Shown here in pieces: positions 57,248 through 64,000 of a DNA stretch of 64,000 nucleotides. The position numbers and the translations under genes were made by a program. Numbering within the stretch: position 1 is the first letter of the stretch; each line of letters starts with the position of its first letter. A model generated the notes under the pieces. That model did no database searches. It saw nothing but the letters and a program-made list of their open reading frames with translations, and was not told the origin of the DNA. Source of the stretch: Mycetocola reblochoni REB411. GTDB lineage: Bacteria; Actinomycetota; Actinomycetes; Actinomycetales; Microbacteriaceae. The DNA is taken from positions 1 to 64,000 of the forward strand of contig NZ_FUKR01000058.1 in the NCBI RefSeq assembly GCF_900163835.1. The letters are read 5' to 3'.

Positions 57248-57285
57248 GTCGGGCCCGTCCGCTCCAGGGAGCGAACGGGCCCGAC
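57248..57285. terminator. Bidirectional hairpin terminator
   Basis: An 11-bp GTCGGGCCCGT/ACGGGCCCGAC stem, one mismatch, then five further pairs and a short CAGG loop. It sits between two convergent stop codons (57228 and 57302). Confidence 0.8.
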
Positions 57286-57301
57286 ACGTAGGCGGGACCA
57301 G

Positions 57302-58675
57302 CTACCGCACGGTGACGTCGACGACCTGCCCGGTCAGCTCGCTGAGCACCGTGCGCGCAGTCGCCTCGGCGACCTTCTCCGGCGTGAGCAGGGTGTCGGC
57401 GGGCTCGTCGCCGAAGGCGGCCGTCCGCATCGGGGTGGCGGTGCGCTGCGGGTTGATGCAGTTCACGCTGACGCCGCTGTCGGCCCACTCCTCGCTGAGC
57501 GCCTGGGTGAGGTTGACCACGCCGGCCTTCGTCGCGGAGTACAGGCTGTATCCGGCACGCCCGCGCGTGTACGAGCTGGAGGTGAACAGCACGAGGTCGC
57601 CGTGGCTCGCCTCGAGGTGGGGGTACACCTCCCGCGCGATGATGGCGGGCGCCAGCAGGTTCGTGTTGATGGTCTTGACCATGTCGCGCTTCTTGATGGT
57701 GGTCAGCGGGGCGATGGTGAGCACGCCCGCGGTGATGACGACGATGTCGATGCCGCCGAGCTCGGCGACGGCCGCGTCGACGGCCTTCCGGATGCTCTTG
57801 CGGGAGCGCACGTCGGTCCCCGTGGCGGAGCGGCTGAAGGTTTTCACGACGGCGCCGTTCTCGGCGAAGCCCTCCGCGATCGACAGCCCGATGCCGTAGG
57901 AGCCGCCGAAGACGACGACGCGCTTGCCGGCGAGGTCCGCGAGGTCGACGGTGTCCGCATCGACGCCCTTCTTGCGCATCTGGAAGATCTTGTCGGCGAA
58001 GGCGATGTCGATCGCCTCCGTGACCTTCATGTTCTCGGAGCTGCCCTCGACCACCTTGATCGGCGTGCCGGGCAGGTAGTTGAACACGACGCCGCAGTCG
58101 TCGGTCGCGGCGAAGTCCGGGTCCTCCGCGGCCTTGGCGTAGGCGGCCCTGATCGTCCCGGCGCGGAATGCCTGCGGGGTCTGGCCCCTGCGGAGCACGG
58201 CGCGGGCCGGCATCTGGTCGATGCAGTCGTCGGCGTCGACGCGGATGATGGTGTCGGCGGAGACGATCGCGGTATCGACGGCGGAGTAGTCGTCGAGCGC
58301 GTCGATGCAGTCGTCGATGATGCGGTCGTCGATGAAGGGGCGGACGGCGTCGTGGAAGAGCACCTTCGTGTCGTCGGCGCCGACGGCGTCGAGGGCGCGC
58401 AGCGTGGTGTCGTTGCGGGTGGCACCGCCGGGCAGGGTGCGGCTGAGCTTGTGAAGCCGGTCGCGGTCGATGACCTTCTCGAGCTCGGGGATGGAGTCCT
58501 CGTGCATCATGACGATGACCTCGTCGATGCGGGGGTGGTCGTTGATGGTCTCCAGCGTGTGCACCATGATCGGCTTGCCCGCGATGCGGATCAGCTGCTT
58601 GGGGATGCCGAGGCCCACGCGCTCGCCGACGCCTCCGGCGAGCACCACGGCGATGTTCTTGGACGACGACGTCAC
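57302..58675 (-). CDS. Bcs1-like bifunctional ribitol-5-phosphate cytidylyltransferase / reductase
   Basis: A 457-aa fusion. Residues 1 to about 225 are an IspD/TarI-type cytidylyltransferase (VVLAGGVGERVGLGIPKQL, LPGGATRNDTT, FHDAVRPFI, RRGQTPQAF). Residues about 235-457 are a short-chain dehydrogenase (VVVFGGSYGIGLSIAEGFA, VVITAGVL, YSLYSATKAG with YxxxK, NCINPQRTATPMR). This architecture is that of Haemophilus Bcs1, which reduces ribulose-5-phosphate and makes CDP-ribitol. It would supply the TagF-type enzymes nearby. GTG at 58675 is chosen because AAAGGA lies 8 nt upstream; a GTG two codons earlier leaves only 2 nt. Confidence 0.9.
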   Translation of the reverse strand: MTSSSKNIAVVLAGGVGERVGLGIPKQLIRIAGKPIMVHTLETINDHPRIDEVIVMMHEDSIPELEKVIDRDRLHKLSRTLPGGATRNDTTLRALDAVGADDTKVLFHDAVRPFIDDRIIDDCIDALDDYSAVDTAIVSADTIIRVDADDCIDQMPARAVLRRGQTPQAFRAGTIRAAYAKAAEDPDFAATDDCGVVFNYLPGTPIKVVEGSSENMKVTEAIDIAFADKIFQMRKKGVDADTVDLADLAGKRVVVFGGSYGIGLSIAEGFAENGAVVKTFSRSATGTDVRSRKSIRKAVDAAVAELGGIDIVVITAGVLTIAPLTTIKKRDMVKTINTNLLAPAIIAREVYPHLEASHGDLVLFTSSSYTRGRAGYSLYSATKAGVVNLTQALSEEWADSGVSVNCINPQRTATPMRTAAFGDEPADTLLTPEKVAEATARTVLSELTGQVVDVTVR

Positions 58676-58749
58676 GAGCACGGTCCTTTCTGCACGACGG
58701 GCCGGGGCGCGCCGTGGATGTTACGGAAGGTGAATAATCCGTGAACAGT

Positions 58750-60297
58750 CTAGGGCGTGCCGTCTGAGAGCAAGGCCCGGAACTCGGCGCTTGGGCGCGT
58801 GTGCTGGAAACGCGGGTGGCGTGCGATCAGGATCGTCACGACTAGTGCGGCCGCGCCCGCCAAGGCCAGGACGTAGCCGGCCCAGGTGAGTCCTGGCCAG
58901 ATCGCCGCTTGCTCCCCGCTGAAGCGTCGTGCGAGCATCGCCGACGTCTCGACGCCCATGAGGGTCGAACGGATCACCACCCAGCCCAGCAACGCGATCG
59001 CCGCCGCACGGCCGGTGACGAGCGCGAGGGCCATCACCGGGGCGAGGAACGGCACGAGGGCGAAGAAGTACCGGGGGAGCGAGGAGCCCGCACCCGCCGT
59101 GTGAGAGATCTGCATGGCTGCGACGCCGAGGCACGCGAGCACGATGACGCCGAACACGATCATCTCGGTCCCGCGGCTCTCGCCGGACCGATCCGGCGCG
59201 GCCACGTCGCTGCGGCGTGCCGTGGGCGCGATCGTATCGACGTCCGTGGGTGTACGGGTCACCGCGATCCGGCGCAGCCAGATGACACCGCCGACGGCCA
59301 CGGGCAGGAGGAACAGGATCGGGATGCCCCAGTTCATCCACCACGCCCAGGGCTGCTCGGGAACGGTTCGGGTGGAGAACTGCTGGAGCATGGTTTTCCA
59401 GAAGTCGGGGTCACCGGCAACCTTCAGCAGCGGCCGTGCCCCGCGTCCGGTGTGCTCGGTGGCCCAGTCCGGGTGCCCTCCGCTGAGGTTGCCGGTGAGC
59501 GCGACGTTGCGCAGGTAGAACCAGGCACTGCCAAGGACCATCACGACGCCGCTGAGCACGGGGGCGCCGACGGCGCGCCAGAACCCGGGGCGTGACACAG
59601 TGAGCCGCTGGATGAGGAACGCGGTGAGCAGCAGCGCGCACAACGGGAGGGCGGAGAAACGCGTCAGCGCGGCCAGGGTGATGAAAAGCGTGAAACCGAG
59701 GTACCACCGGCGACGATGCGGTTCGCGGAACATCGCCACGAGCATCCCGAAGGCCAGGCACACGACCACGGCGGCGAGGACGTCGTTGTACACCGAGCCG
59801 CCGAGGCGGACGAACCAGACGGAGAGGCCCGTGATCAGCGCTGCAGCCCAGGCGACGGCGGGGCGGCCGGGGAAGATCCGGCTCGTGGTCCACCTGACGG
59901 CGAACAGCAGAGCGACCGCGAGTCCGGCGACGACCAGCCGGGCACCGATCGCGGCACCGACGATGTGGCCGGCGTCGACGAGCGGGCCGACGACGGGGGC
60001 CAGGAGCAGGTAGAAGAGCGGAGGATGCTGCGCCGTCCATTGCACCGGCGGGTGCACCCCCATCGTGTTGGCGAGAACGAGGCCGTCCTCGAACACGGGG
60101 AGCCGTCCCTGCCACAGCTGCAGCGCGTAGTCGACGTGGGCCGCCTCATCGCCGCTCGAGTACGCCGGGGACCCGAACACGTAGATCAGCGGGCCGCCGA
60201 GGCCGAGCGCGACGAGTCCGAGAACCCCCAGCCATCGCGGGATGCGGCGCGGAGCGCCGTGACGTGAGGGCATGGGGATCGAGGTCCTCTCTGTCAC
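58750..60297 (-). CDS. GT39/GT-C type membrane glycosyltransferase
   Basis: A 515-aa multi-spanning protein with about eleven hydrophobic segments. The first extracytoplasmic loop reads FGSPAYSSGDEAAHVDYALQLWQG, with the Asp-Glu pair expected of GT-C enzymes. HPPLFYLLLAPV is the conserved second motif. It should transfer a sugar from a polyprenyl-phosphate donor, such as that made by the enzyme at 34985-35737, to an outer-surface acceptor. The GTG overlaps the upstream gene's stop (GTGA). It is the last gene of a four-gene run. The family call is good; sugar and target are unknown. Confidence 0.82.
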   Translation of the reverse strand: MTERTSIPMPSRHGAPRRIPRWLGVLGLVALGLGGPLIYVFGSPAYSSGDEAAHVDYALQLWQGRLPVFEDGLVLANTMGVHPPVQWTAQHPPLFYLLLAPVVGPLVDAGHIVGAAIGARLVVAGLAVALLFAVRWTTSRIFPGRPAVAWAAALITGLSVWFVRLGGSVYNDVLAAVVVCLAFGMLVAMFREPHRRRWYLGFTLFITLAALTRFSALPLCALLLTAFLIQRLTVSRPGFWRAVGAPVLSGVVMVLGSAWFYLRNVALTGNLSGGHPDWATEHTGRGARPLLKVAGDPDFWKTMLQQFSTRTVPEQPWAWWMNWGIPILFLLPVAVGGVIWLRRIAVTRTPTDVDTIAPTARRSDVAAPDRSGESRGTEMIVFGVIVLACLGVAAMQISHTAGAGSSLPRYFFALVPFLAPVMALALVTGRAAAIALLGWVVIRSTLMGVETSAMLARRFSGEQAAIWPGLTWAGYVLALAGAAALVVTILIARHPRFQHTRPSAEFRALLSDGTP

Positions 60298-61283
60298 CGG
60301 GACGGCCTGCCGTCGTTCGGCGTCGTGGCTGGCTCGGCCGACGCGGCATCGTCTCCAGCGGCCCGCGCCGCGCGGATGCGCCGCCCGGCGATGAGACCGA
60401 TGGTGGCGAGCACGACGTCGACGAGGGTGAGCAGGACGCGGCTGAGCAGCACGACGGTGAGGACGACCGGACCGGACACCCCTCCGGCGAGGGTGGCGCC
60501 GAGGACGGCCTCGCGGGCGCCCACGCCCGCGGGGGCGACGATGAACAGGAACCCGGCCGACCAGGCCAGCGCGTAGCCGGCGATGCAGAGCCAGGCGAGC
60601 TCGGGGCCCGCGGAGCCGAGGCCGGTGGCCAGGAGCCAGACCTGCAGGCCGGCGAGGGCCCAGCCGAGGAGGGCCCAGATGACGGAGACGAGCACGCCCC
60701 GCGTCGACAGCGGGGACTCCAGCGGCGGGCGCTTGGTGAGGCGGAAGACGAGGGCGACGACCCGGTTGAGCACCGGGGGGACGAGGGCGACCGCGAGCGG
60801 GACGGCGGCGACGACGAGCCAGCCCCAGGCCTGCAGCGCGGGGCTCGGCGAGAACAGGAACGCCGTGCAACCGATGGCCAGACCGCTGACGAGGGAGACG
60901 AGCACGGCGATCGCCATCGCCGTGACCGAGCGGCGGCGAGGGATCTGGTGCGCCATGCCGATCTCGGCCGCGGCGACGATGTTCCACACGCCGCCGGGGA
61001 TGTACTTGCCGATCTGGCTGACGCCGAACAGCTCCGTGGCCGCCCCGATGCTGATCGGCGATCCCAGGTCGCGCAGGATCCGTCGCCACGACAGCATGGT
61101 GCACCACACGTAGGCCGCGCTGACGAGGGCCGCGAGCACGAGCAGCCACACGTTCAGCTGGGCCAGTGCGACGACGATCTCGTCCCACTGCCGCCAGACC
61201 GCCCAGACGCCGAGGCCGAGGGCCACGGCGAGGAAGAGCCACTTGATCAGGGGGGAGCGCAGCGCCCCGAGTGCGCGCTTCAC
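60294..61283 (-). CDS. UPF0104/AglD-like (LPG synthase TM) membrane protein
   Basis: A 329-aa protein with about eight transmembrane helices. Typical family segments are ELFGVSQIGKYIPGGVWNIVAAAEIG and the C-terminal IVAPAGVGAREAVLGATLAGG. Related proteins accompany glycosyltransferases and may move lipid-linked substrates. No cytosolic lysyltransferase domain is present. GTG start and stop both lie in 4-nt overlaps with neighbours, showing tight coupling to GT4 before and GT39 after. Confidence 0.85.
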   Translation of the reverse strand: MKRALGALRSPLIKWLFLAVALGLGVWAVWRQWDEIVVALAQLNVWLLVLAALVSAAYVWCTMLSWRRILRDLGSPISIGAATELFGVSQIGKYIPGGVWNIVAAAEIGMAHQIPRRRSVTAMAIAVLVSLVSGLAIGCTAFLFSPSPALQAWGWLVVAAVPLAVALVPPVLNRVVALVFRLTKRPPLESPLSTRGVLVSVIWALLGWALAGLQVWLLATGLGSAGPELAWLCIAGYALAWSAGFLFIVAPAGVGAREAVLGATLAGGVSGPVVLTVVLLSRVLLTLVDVVLATIGLIAGRRIRAARAAGDDAASAEPATTPNDGRPSR

Positions 61284-62458
61284 GGGCGTCCCCCCGTCAG
61301 CTGCTCGAGTCGTCGGCGTAGCGGCTCGACGATGACGGCGGCGCGCACGCGGTCGGCTCCGGCGCGGCTGCGGGAACGGAGCGCGTCGAGCCGCTCGCTG
61401 TCGGTGGCGAGGGAGACGAGCTCGGCGGCGAGCGCGGAGGGGTCGGCGGGGGCGACGAGGGCGAGCGCGTCGCCGAGTGCCCTGCGCTGGGGTCCGGTGT
61501 CGCTGGTCACGACCGCGCATCCCGCGGCGAGCCCCTCGTACACCTTGTTGGGCACGACGCGGAGCGCCTTCGCGGTGTCGGCGAAGATGCCGAGGCAGAC
61601 GTCGTGGGCGGCGACGAGGTCGGGCAGCTCGCGGTGGTCCACCCAGTCGATCCACTCGACACCGTCGGTGCCGTCGAGGATCGCCCGCGCCGCGTCGTAG
61701 TCCTGACCCGTGCCGACGAGCGTCGCCCGGACCGGCGCACCGGCGCCGGAGGCGATCCGGAGCGCCTCGGCGATGACCGGGGCGCCCTGGAGCGGCGTGA
61801 ACAGTCCGAAGAAGATGACGCTGAGGCGACCGTCCCCTGGGTCTGCCGCCCGCCCGTCGGCGCCGTGCGCCGTTCCGGTCGGCACGGGGGAGCCGGCAGT
61901 GCTGGCCCCGTGCGCGGCACGGGCGGCCGCGTCGAACCACTCCTGACGCGCCCCGACCGGCACGACGACACCCCTGTCGGGGTCGGGCAGCAGCGCCCGG
62001 TGCTCCTCGGTGTCGACGACGACGATGTCGGCCGCGCTCGTGGCCGCACGGTCGAGCCGGTTCAGCAGGCGGACCTTCAGGCCGGTGGCGCCGCGGTCCT
62101 GGGCGGTGTCGCCGGCGAAGATCAGGTGGTCGAGCACGATCGGCACGCGACGGAACAGCCGCCGCGCCACGAGGACGTCGAAGTGGCCCATGTAGCCGAC
62201 GACGACCGCGTCGACCCTGGCCCCCGTCCGGCGCAGCCGCCGGGCGTCGGCCGCCATCAGCCACCAGCAGCGGAGCATGCGCCAGCCGAAGGCCGGCAAC
62301 CGCCACGGCTGGGCGAGCATCCGCACACGCTCAGCCGTGCTGAACCCGAGCGGGTGGTTGATCTCCGCGACCTCGGCACCGTGCTCCCTCAGGCCGTCGA
62401 GGATGATCCCGACGCGGGGGTGCTTGCCGGTGTCGTAGCTGCCGAAGCCGAGGATCAT
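61280..62458 (-). CDS. GT4-type glycosyltransferase
   Basis: A 392-aa GT-B enzyme. The N-terminal half has GFGSYDTGKHPRVGIILDGLREHGAEV. The C-terminal half has VIFFGLFTPLQGAPVIAEALRIA, a donor-binding PNKVYEGLAAGCAVVTSDTGPQRRAL and a typical C-terminal helix. A low-complexity Ala/Gly/Thr insert occurs near residues 185-210. It overlaps both neighbours by 4 nt. It likely extends a lipid-linked glycan on the cytoplasmic side. The specific sugar is not predictable. Confidence 0.85.
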   Translation of the reverse strand: MILGFGSYDTGKHPRVGIILDGLREHGAEVAEINHPLGFSTAERVRMLAQPWRLPAFGWRMLRCWWLMAADARRLRRTGARVDAVVVGYMGHFDVLVARRLFRRVPIVLDHLIFAGDTAQDRGATGLKVRLLNRLDRAATSAADIVVVDTEEHRALLPDPDRGVVVPVGARQEWFDAAARAAHGASTAGSPVPTGTAHGADGRAADPGDGRLSVIFFGLFTPLQGAPVIAEALRIASGAGAPVRATLVGTGQDYDAARAILDGTDGVEWIDWVDHRELPDLVAAHDVCLGIFADTAKALRVVPNKVYEGLAAGCAVVTSDTGPQRRALGDALALVAPADPSALAAELVSLATDSERLDALRSRSRAGADRVRAAVIVEPLRRRLEQLTGGRP

Positions 62459-63495
62459 CGCTCGTGCTGCTCCGGCGTGCTGCCGTCGGCCGCGTCCGGC
62501 CTGGTGCCGTTCGCGGGCAGCGGCCCGGGGCCCGTGGCGTCGAGGATGAGGCGCTCCGGCGCGTACTGCAGCTGCTTGATGCGCTCCAGGCTGTCCTCGA
62601 TGAGCACCCGGTTGGTCTGCTGCAGGTCGGAGATGACCAGCAGCGCCAGGGACAGCAGCGTGCCGACGAGCATCGCGCTGCCGAAGATGAGCGACTGGAT
62701 GTGGTCACCGGCCACGCCCATCCAGCTGAGGATGAGGAAGCGGCCGAAGGGGATGACCGCGCCGAGGAAGAACAGCCCGGCCAGGGTGAGGAAGATCGTG
62801 TGCGGCTTGAACATGATGTAGCTGCGCATGATCGCCTGGGCCGACTTGCCCATGTGCTGGAAGATGTTGCTGAACAGGCGGGACTCGCGGGTCTTCGGGT
62901 TCGTGGTGATCGGCACCGACTCGATGCGCAGCCGCTTGTTGCCCGCCTGGATGATCGTCTCCATGCAGTAGCTGAACTGGGTGACGATGTTGAGCCGCTC
63001 CAGCGCCAGCTTCGAGTAGGCGCGGAAGCCGCTCGCAGCGTCGGGGAGCTCGGTGCCCGCCGCGAGGTTCACGACGCGGCTGCCCGCGCCCTGCATGAAC
63101 TTCTTGAACGGCGAGAAGTGCGCGATCGTCTTCGTCTGACGGTCGCCGATGGCGATGTCGGCCCTGCCGGCCAGGAGCGGCTGGACGAGGTCCCCGATGC
63201 GCGACTGGGGGTACTGGTTGTCGCCGTCGGTGTTGACCACGATGTCCGCCCCGTGCTGGAGGGCGTAGTCGACGCCGTCGCGGAAGGACCGGGCCAGGCC
63301 CATGTTGCGCGCGTGGCGGACGAAGTGGGTGACGCCGTAGGACTGGGCGACCTCGATCGTGCGGTCGGTCGAGCCGTCGTCGACGACGAGGATGACGATC
63401 TCGTCGACGCCGTCGATGTGGGTCGGGATGGACTCCAGCACCGAGGGGAGGGTCTCTTCTTCGTTGAGGCAGGGGATTTGGACGAAGACGCGCAT
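62455..63495 (-). CDS. GT2 glycosyltransferase with two C-terminal membrane helices
   Basis: A 346-aa DPM1/GtrB-like enzyme. It has VFVQIPCLNEEETLPSVLES, VVDDGSTDRT, RNMGLARSFRDGVDYAL, the metal site VNTDGDNQYP and ASGFRAYSK. Two hydrophobic helices near residues 233-290 anchor it, as in GtrB and ArnC types that attach a sugar to undecaprenyl phosphate. A disordered tail ends it. It heads the four-gene membrane glycosyltransferase run. No Shine-Dalgarno is visible before the ATG, so it may be leaderless. Confidence 0.88.
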   Translation of the reverse strand: MRVFVQIPCLNEEETLPSVLESIPTHIDGVDEIVILVVDDGSTDRTIEVAQSYGVTHFVRHARNMGLARSFRDGVDYALQHGADIVVNTDGDNQYPQSRIGDLVQPLLAGRADIAIGDRQTKTIAHFSPFKKFMQGAGSRVVNLAAGTELPDAASGFRAYSKLALERLNIVTQFSYCMETIIQAGNKRLRIESVPITTNPKTRESRLFSNIFQHMGKSAQAIMRSYIMFKPHTIFLTLAGLFFLGAVIPFGRFLILSWMGVAGDHIQSLIFGSAMLVGTLLSLALLVISDLQQTNRVLIEDSLERIKQLQYAPERLILDATGPGPLPANGTRPDAADGSTPEQHER

Positions 63496-63684
63496 GAGCG
63501 GGGATTCACCATTTTTCTCTTGAGAAGACGGGCAATCGTCACAGCGGCGAGGCCCGAATCCGGGCTGGGCCCTGACGGCGGTGGCTCAGTCTACCCGAGC
63601 GAATCAACGACTCGGTTCGACCGGATCGGTGCCGCCGAGCGGCGACTGATGTGGCTCTGCGGGGACCCGTCCACCCCCGGCAGG

Positions 63685-63690
63685 TAGGGT
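63685..63690 (+). promoter_or_regulatory. -10 box for the right-edge membrane protein gene
   Basis: TAGGGT in the 259-nt divergent gap. Initiation near 63697 gives a leader of about 58 nt. Confidence 0.4.
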
Positions 63691-63754
63691 GGCTTGGTCC
63701 GGCGCGCACCGTCGGTTCCCCCGCCCCACCTCGCCACGGAAGACCCCTGCCTCC

Positions 63755-64000
63755 ATGACTGTCACCGCCGAGCTCGTGCCGACCAACCTCGAGGACGCCG
63801 CCGTTGTCGGCCGCTCCCGAGCACGGAGGCGTGTCTGGCCCGCGCTCGCCGTCGTCGCCGTCGTCACGGCCGCCGTCCTGCACATCCTCGTCGCGCGGAG
63901 CGCCGTGACCCCGGCGTTCCCCTACGACGAGATCACGATCTTCGCCCTGGCCAAGTACGTCGCGGGTGAGCCGGTCACTCTCGTGGCCAGTGGCGGCTAC
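63755..64000 (+). CDS. Membrane glycosyltransferase-like protein (partial, runs off the window)
   Basis: The first 82 residues only; the frame is open to the window end. A basic cytoplasmic start (VVGRSRARRRVWP) leads into one hydrophobic helix (residues 29-47). A loop containing FPYDEITIFALAKYVAGE follows, with the acidic Asp-Glu typical of the first outer loop of GT-C/GT39-like enzymes. A weak GGAAGA lies 12 nt before the ATG. The divergent placement against the GT2-GT4-UPF0104-GT39 run suggests the same pathway. The call rests on a short fragment. Confidence 0.6.
   Translation, partial: MTVTAELVPTNLEDAAVVGRSRARRRVWPALAVVAVVTAAVLHILVARSAVTPAFPYDEITIFALAKYVAGEPVTLVASGGY

Noticed and set aside
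48700-57300. Genomic island with integrase, IS element or tRNA attachment site
   Set aside because: Composition shifts, but no integrase, transposase, tRNA or flanking direct repeats are visible.

Overview
The window is 64 kb of a high-GC Gram-positive chromosome. Dense GC-rich coding, frequent GTG starts, 4-nt ATGA/GTGA gene overlaps, many leaderless-type promoters, an AccA3/AccD/AccE acyl-CoA carboxylase, LpdA- and DUF3516-type proteins and a rhamnose pathway together suggest an actinomycete of the order Micrococcales, most like Microbacteriaceae. The genus cannot be fixed from the sequence alone. No rRNA, tRNA, CRISPR array, transposase or integrase was seen.

1-10.6 kb is a nucleoside uptake and salvage locus. 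A nucleoside-type ABC transporter (ATPase plus two permeases), cytidine deaminase and thymidine phosphorylase are followed by adenosine deaminase and an orphan PTS IIA/IIB pair on the plus strand. Purine nucleoside phosphorylase and a phosphohexomutase-family enzyme converge on them. 10.7-15 kb holds an LpdA-like flavoprotein, a DUF1003 membrane protein and a CopB-type copper ATPase whose start abuts a perfect 37-bp CsoR-like palindrome.

15-27.5 kb carries housekeeping metabolism: AccA3, Maf, an RNA methyltransferase, a two-component pair with a third membrane protein, AccE/AccD, BirA, a PH-domain protein, PurK and PurE. 27.5-30.3 kb encodes an LCP cell-wall ligase and a secreted M23-family protein with an altered zinc site.

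30.3-64 kb is devoted mainly to cell-wall polysaccharide. It contains rmlD, rmlC and rmlA (rmlB is absent), a polyprenol-phosphate mannosyltransferase with GtrA, many GT2/GT4 glycosyltransferases and a large secreted repeat protein with a lysozyme-like region. It also has a two-component ABC polymer exporter (TarGH/Wzm-Wzt type), a LicD-methyltransferase fusion, two giant GT2-TagF-type polymerases (one broken by two compensating frameshifts), a pyruvyltransferase, a Bcs1-like CDP-ribitol synthase, and a four-gene membrane glycosyltransferase operon. Taken together this looks like a rhamnose-containing wall polymer with a polyol-phosphate, teichoic-acid-like component. The 48.7-57.2 kb part is visibly poorer in GC than its surroundings and was probably acquired or exchanged laterally.
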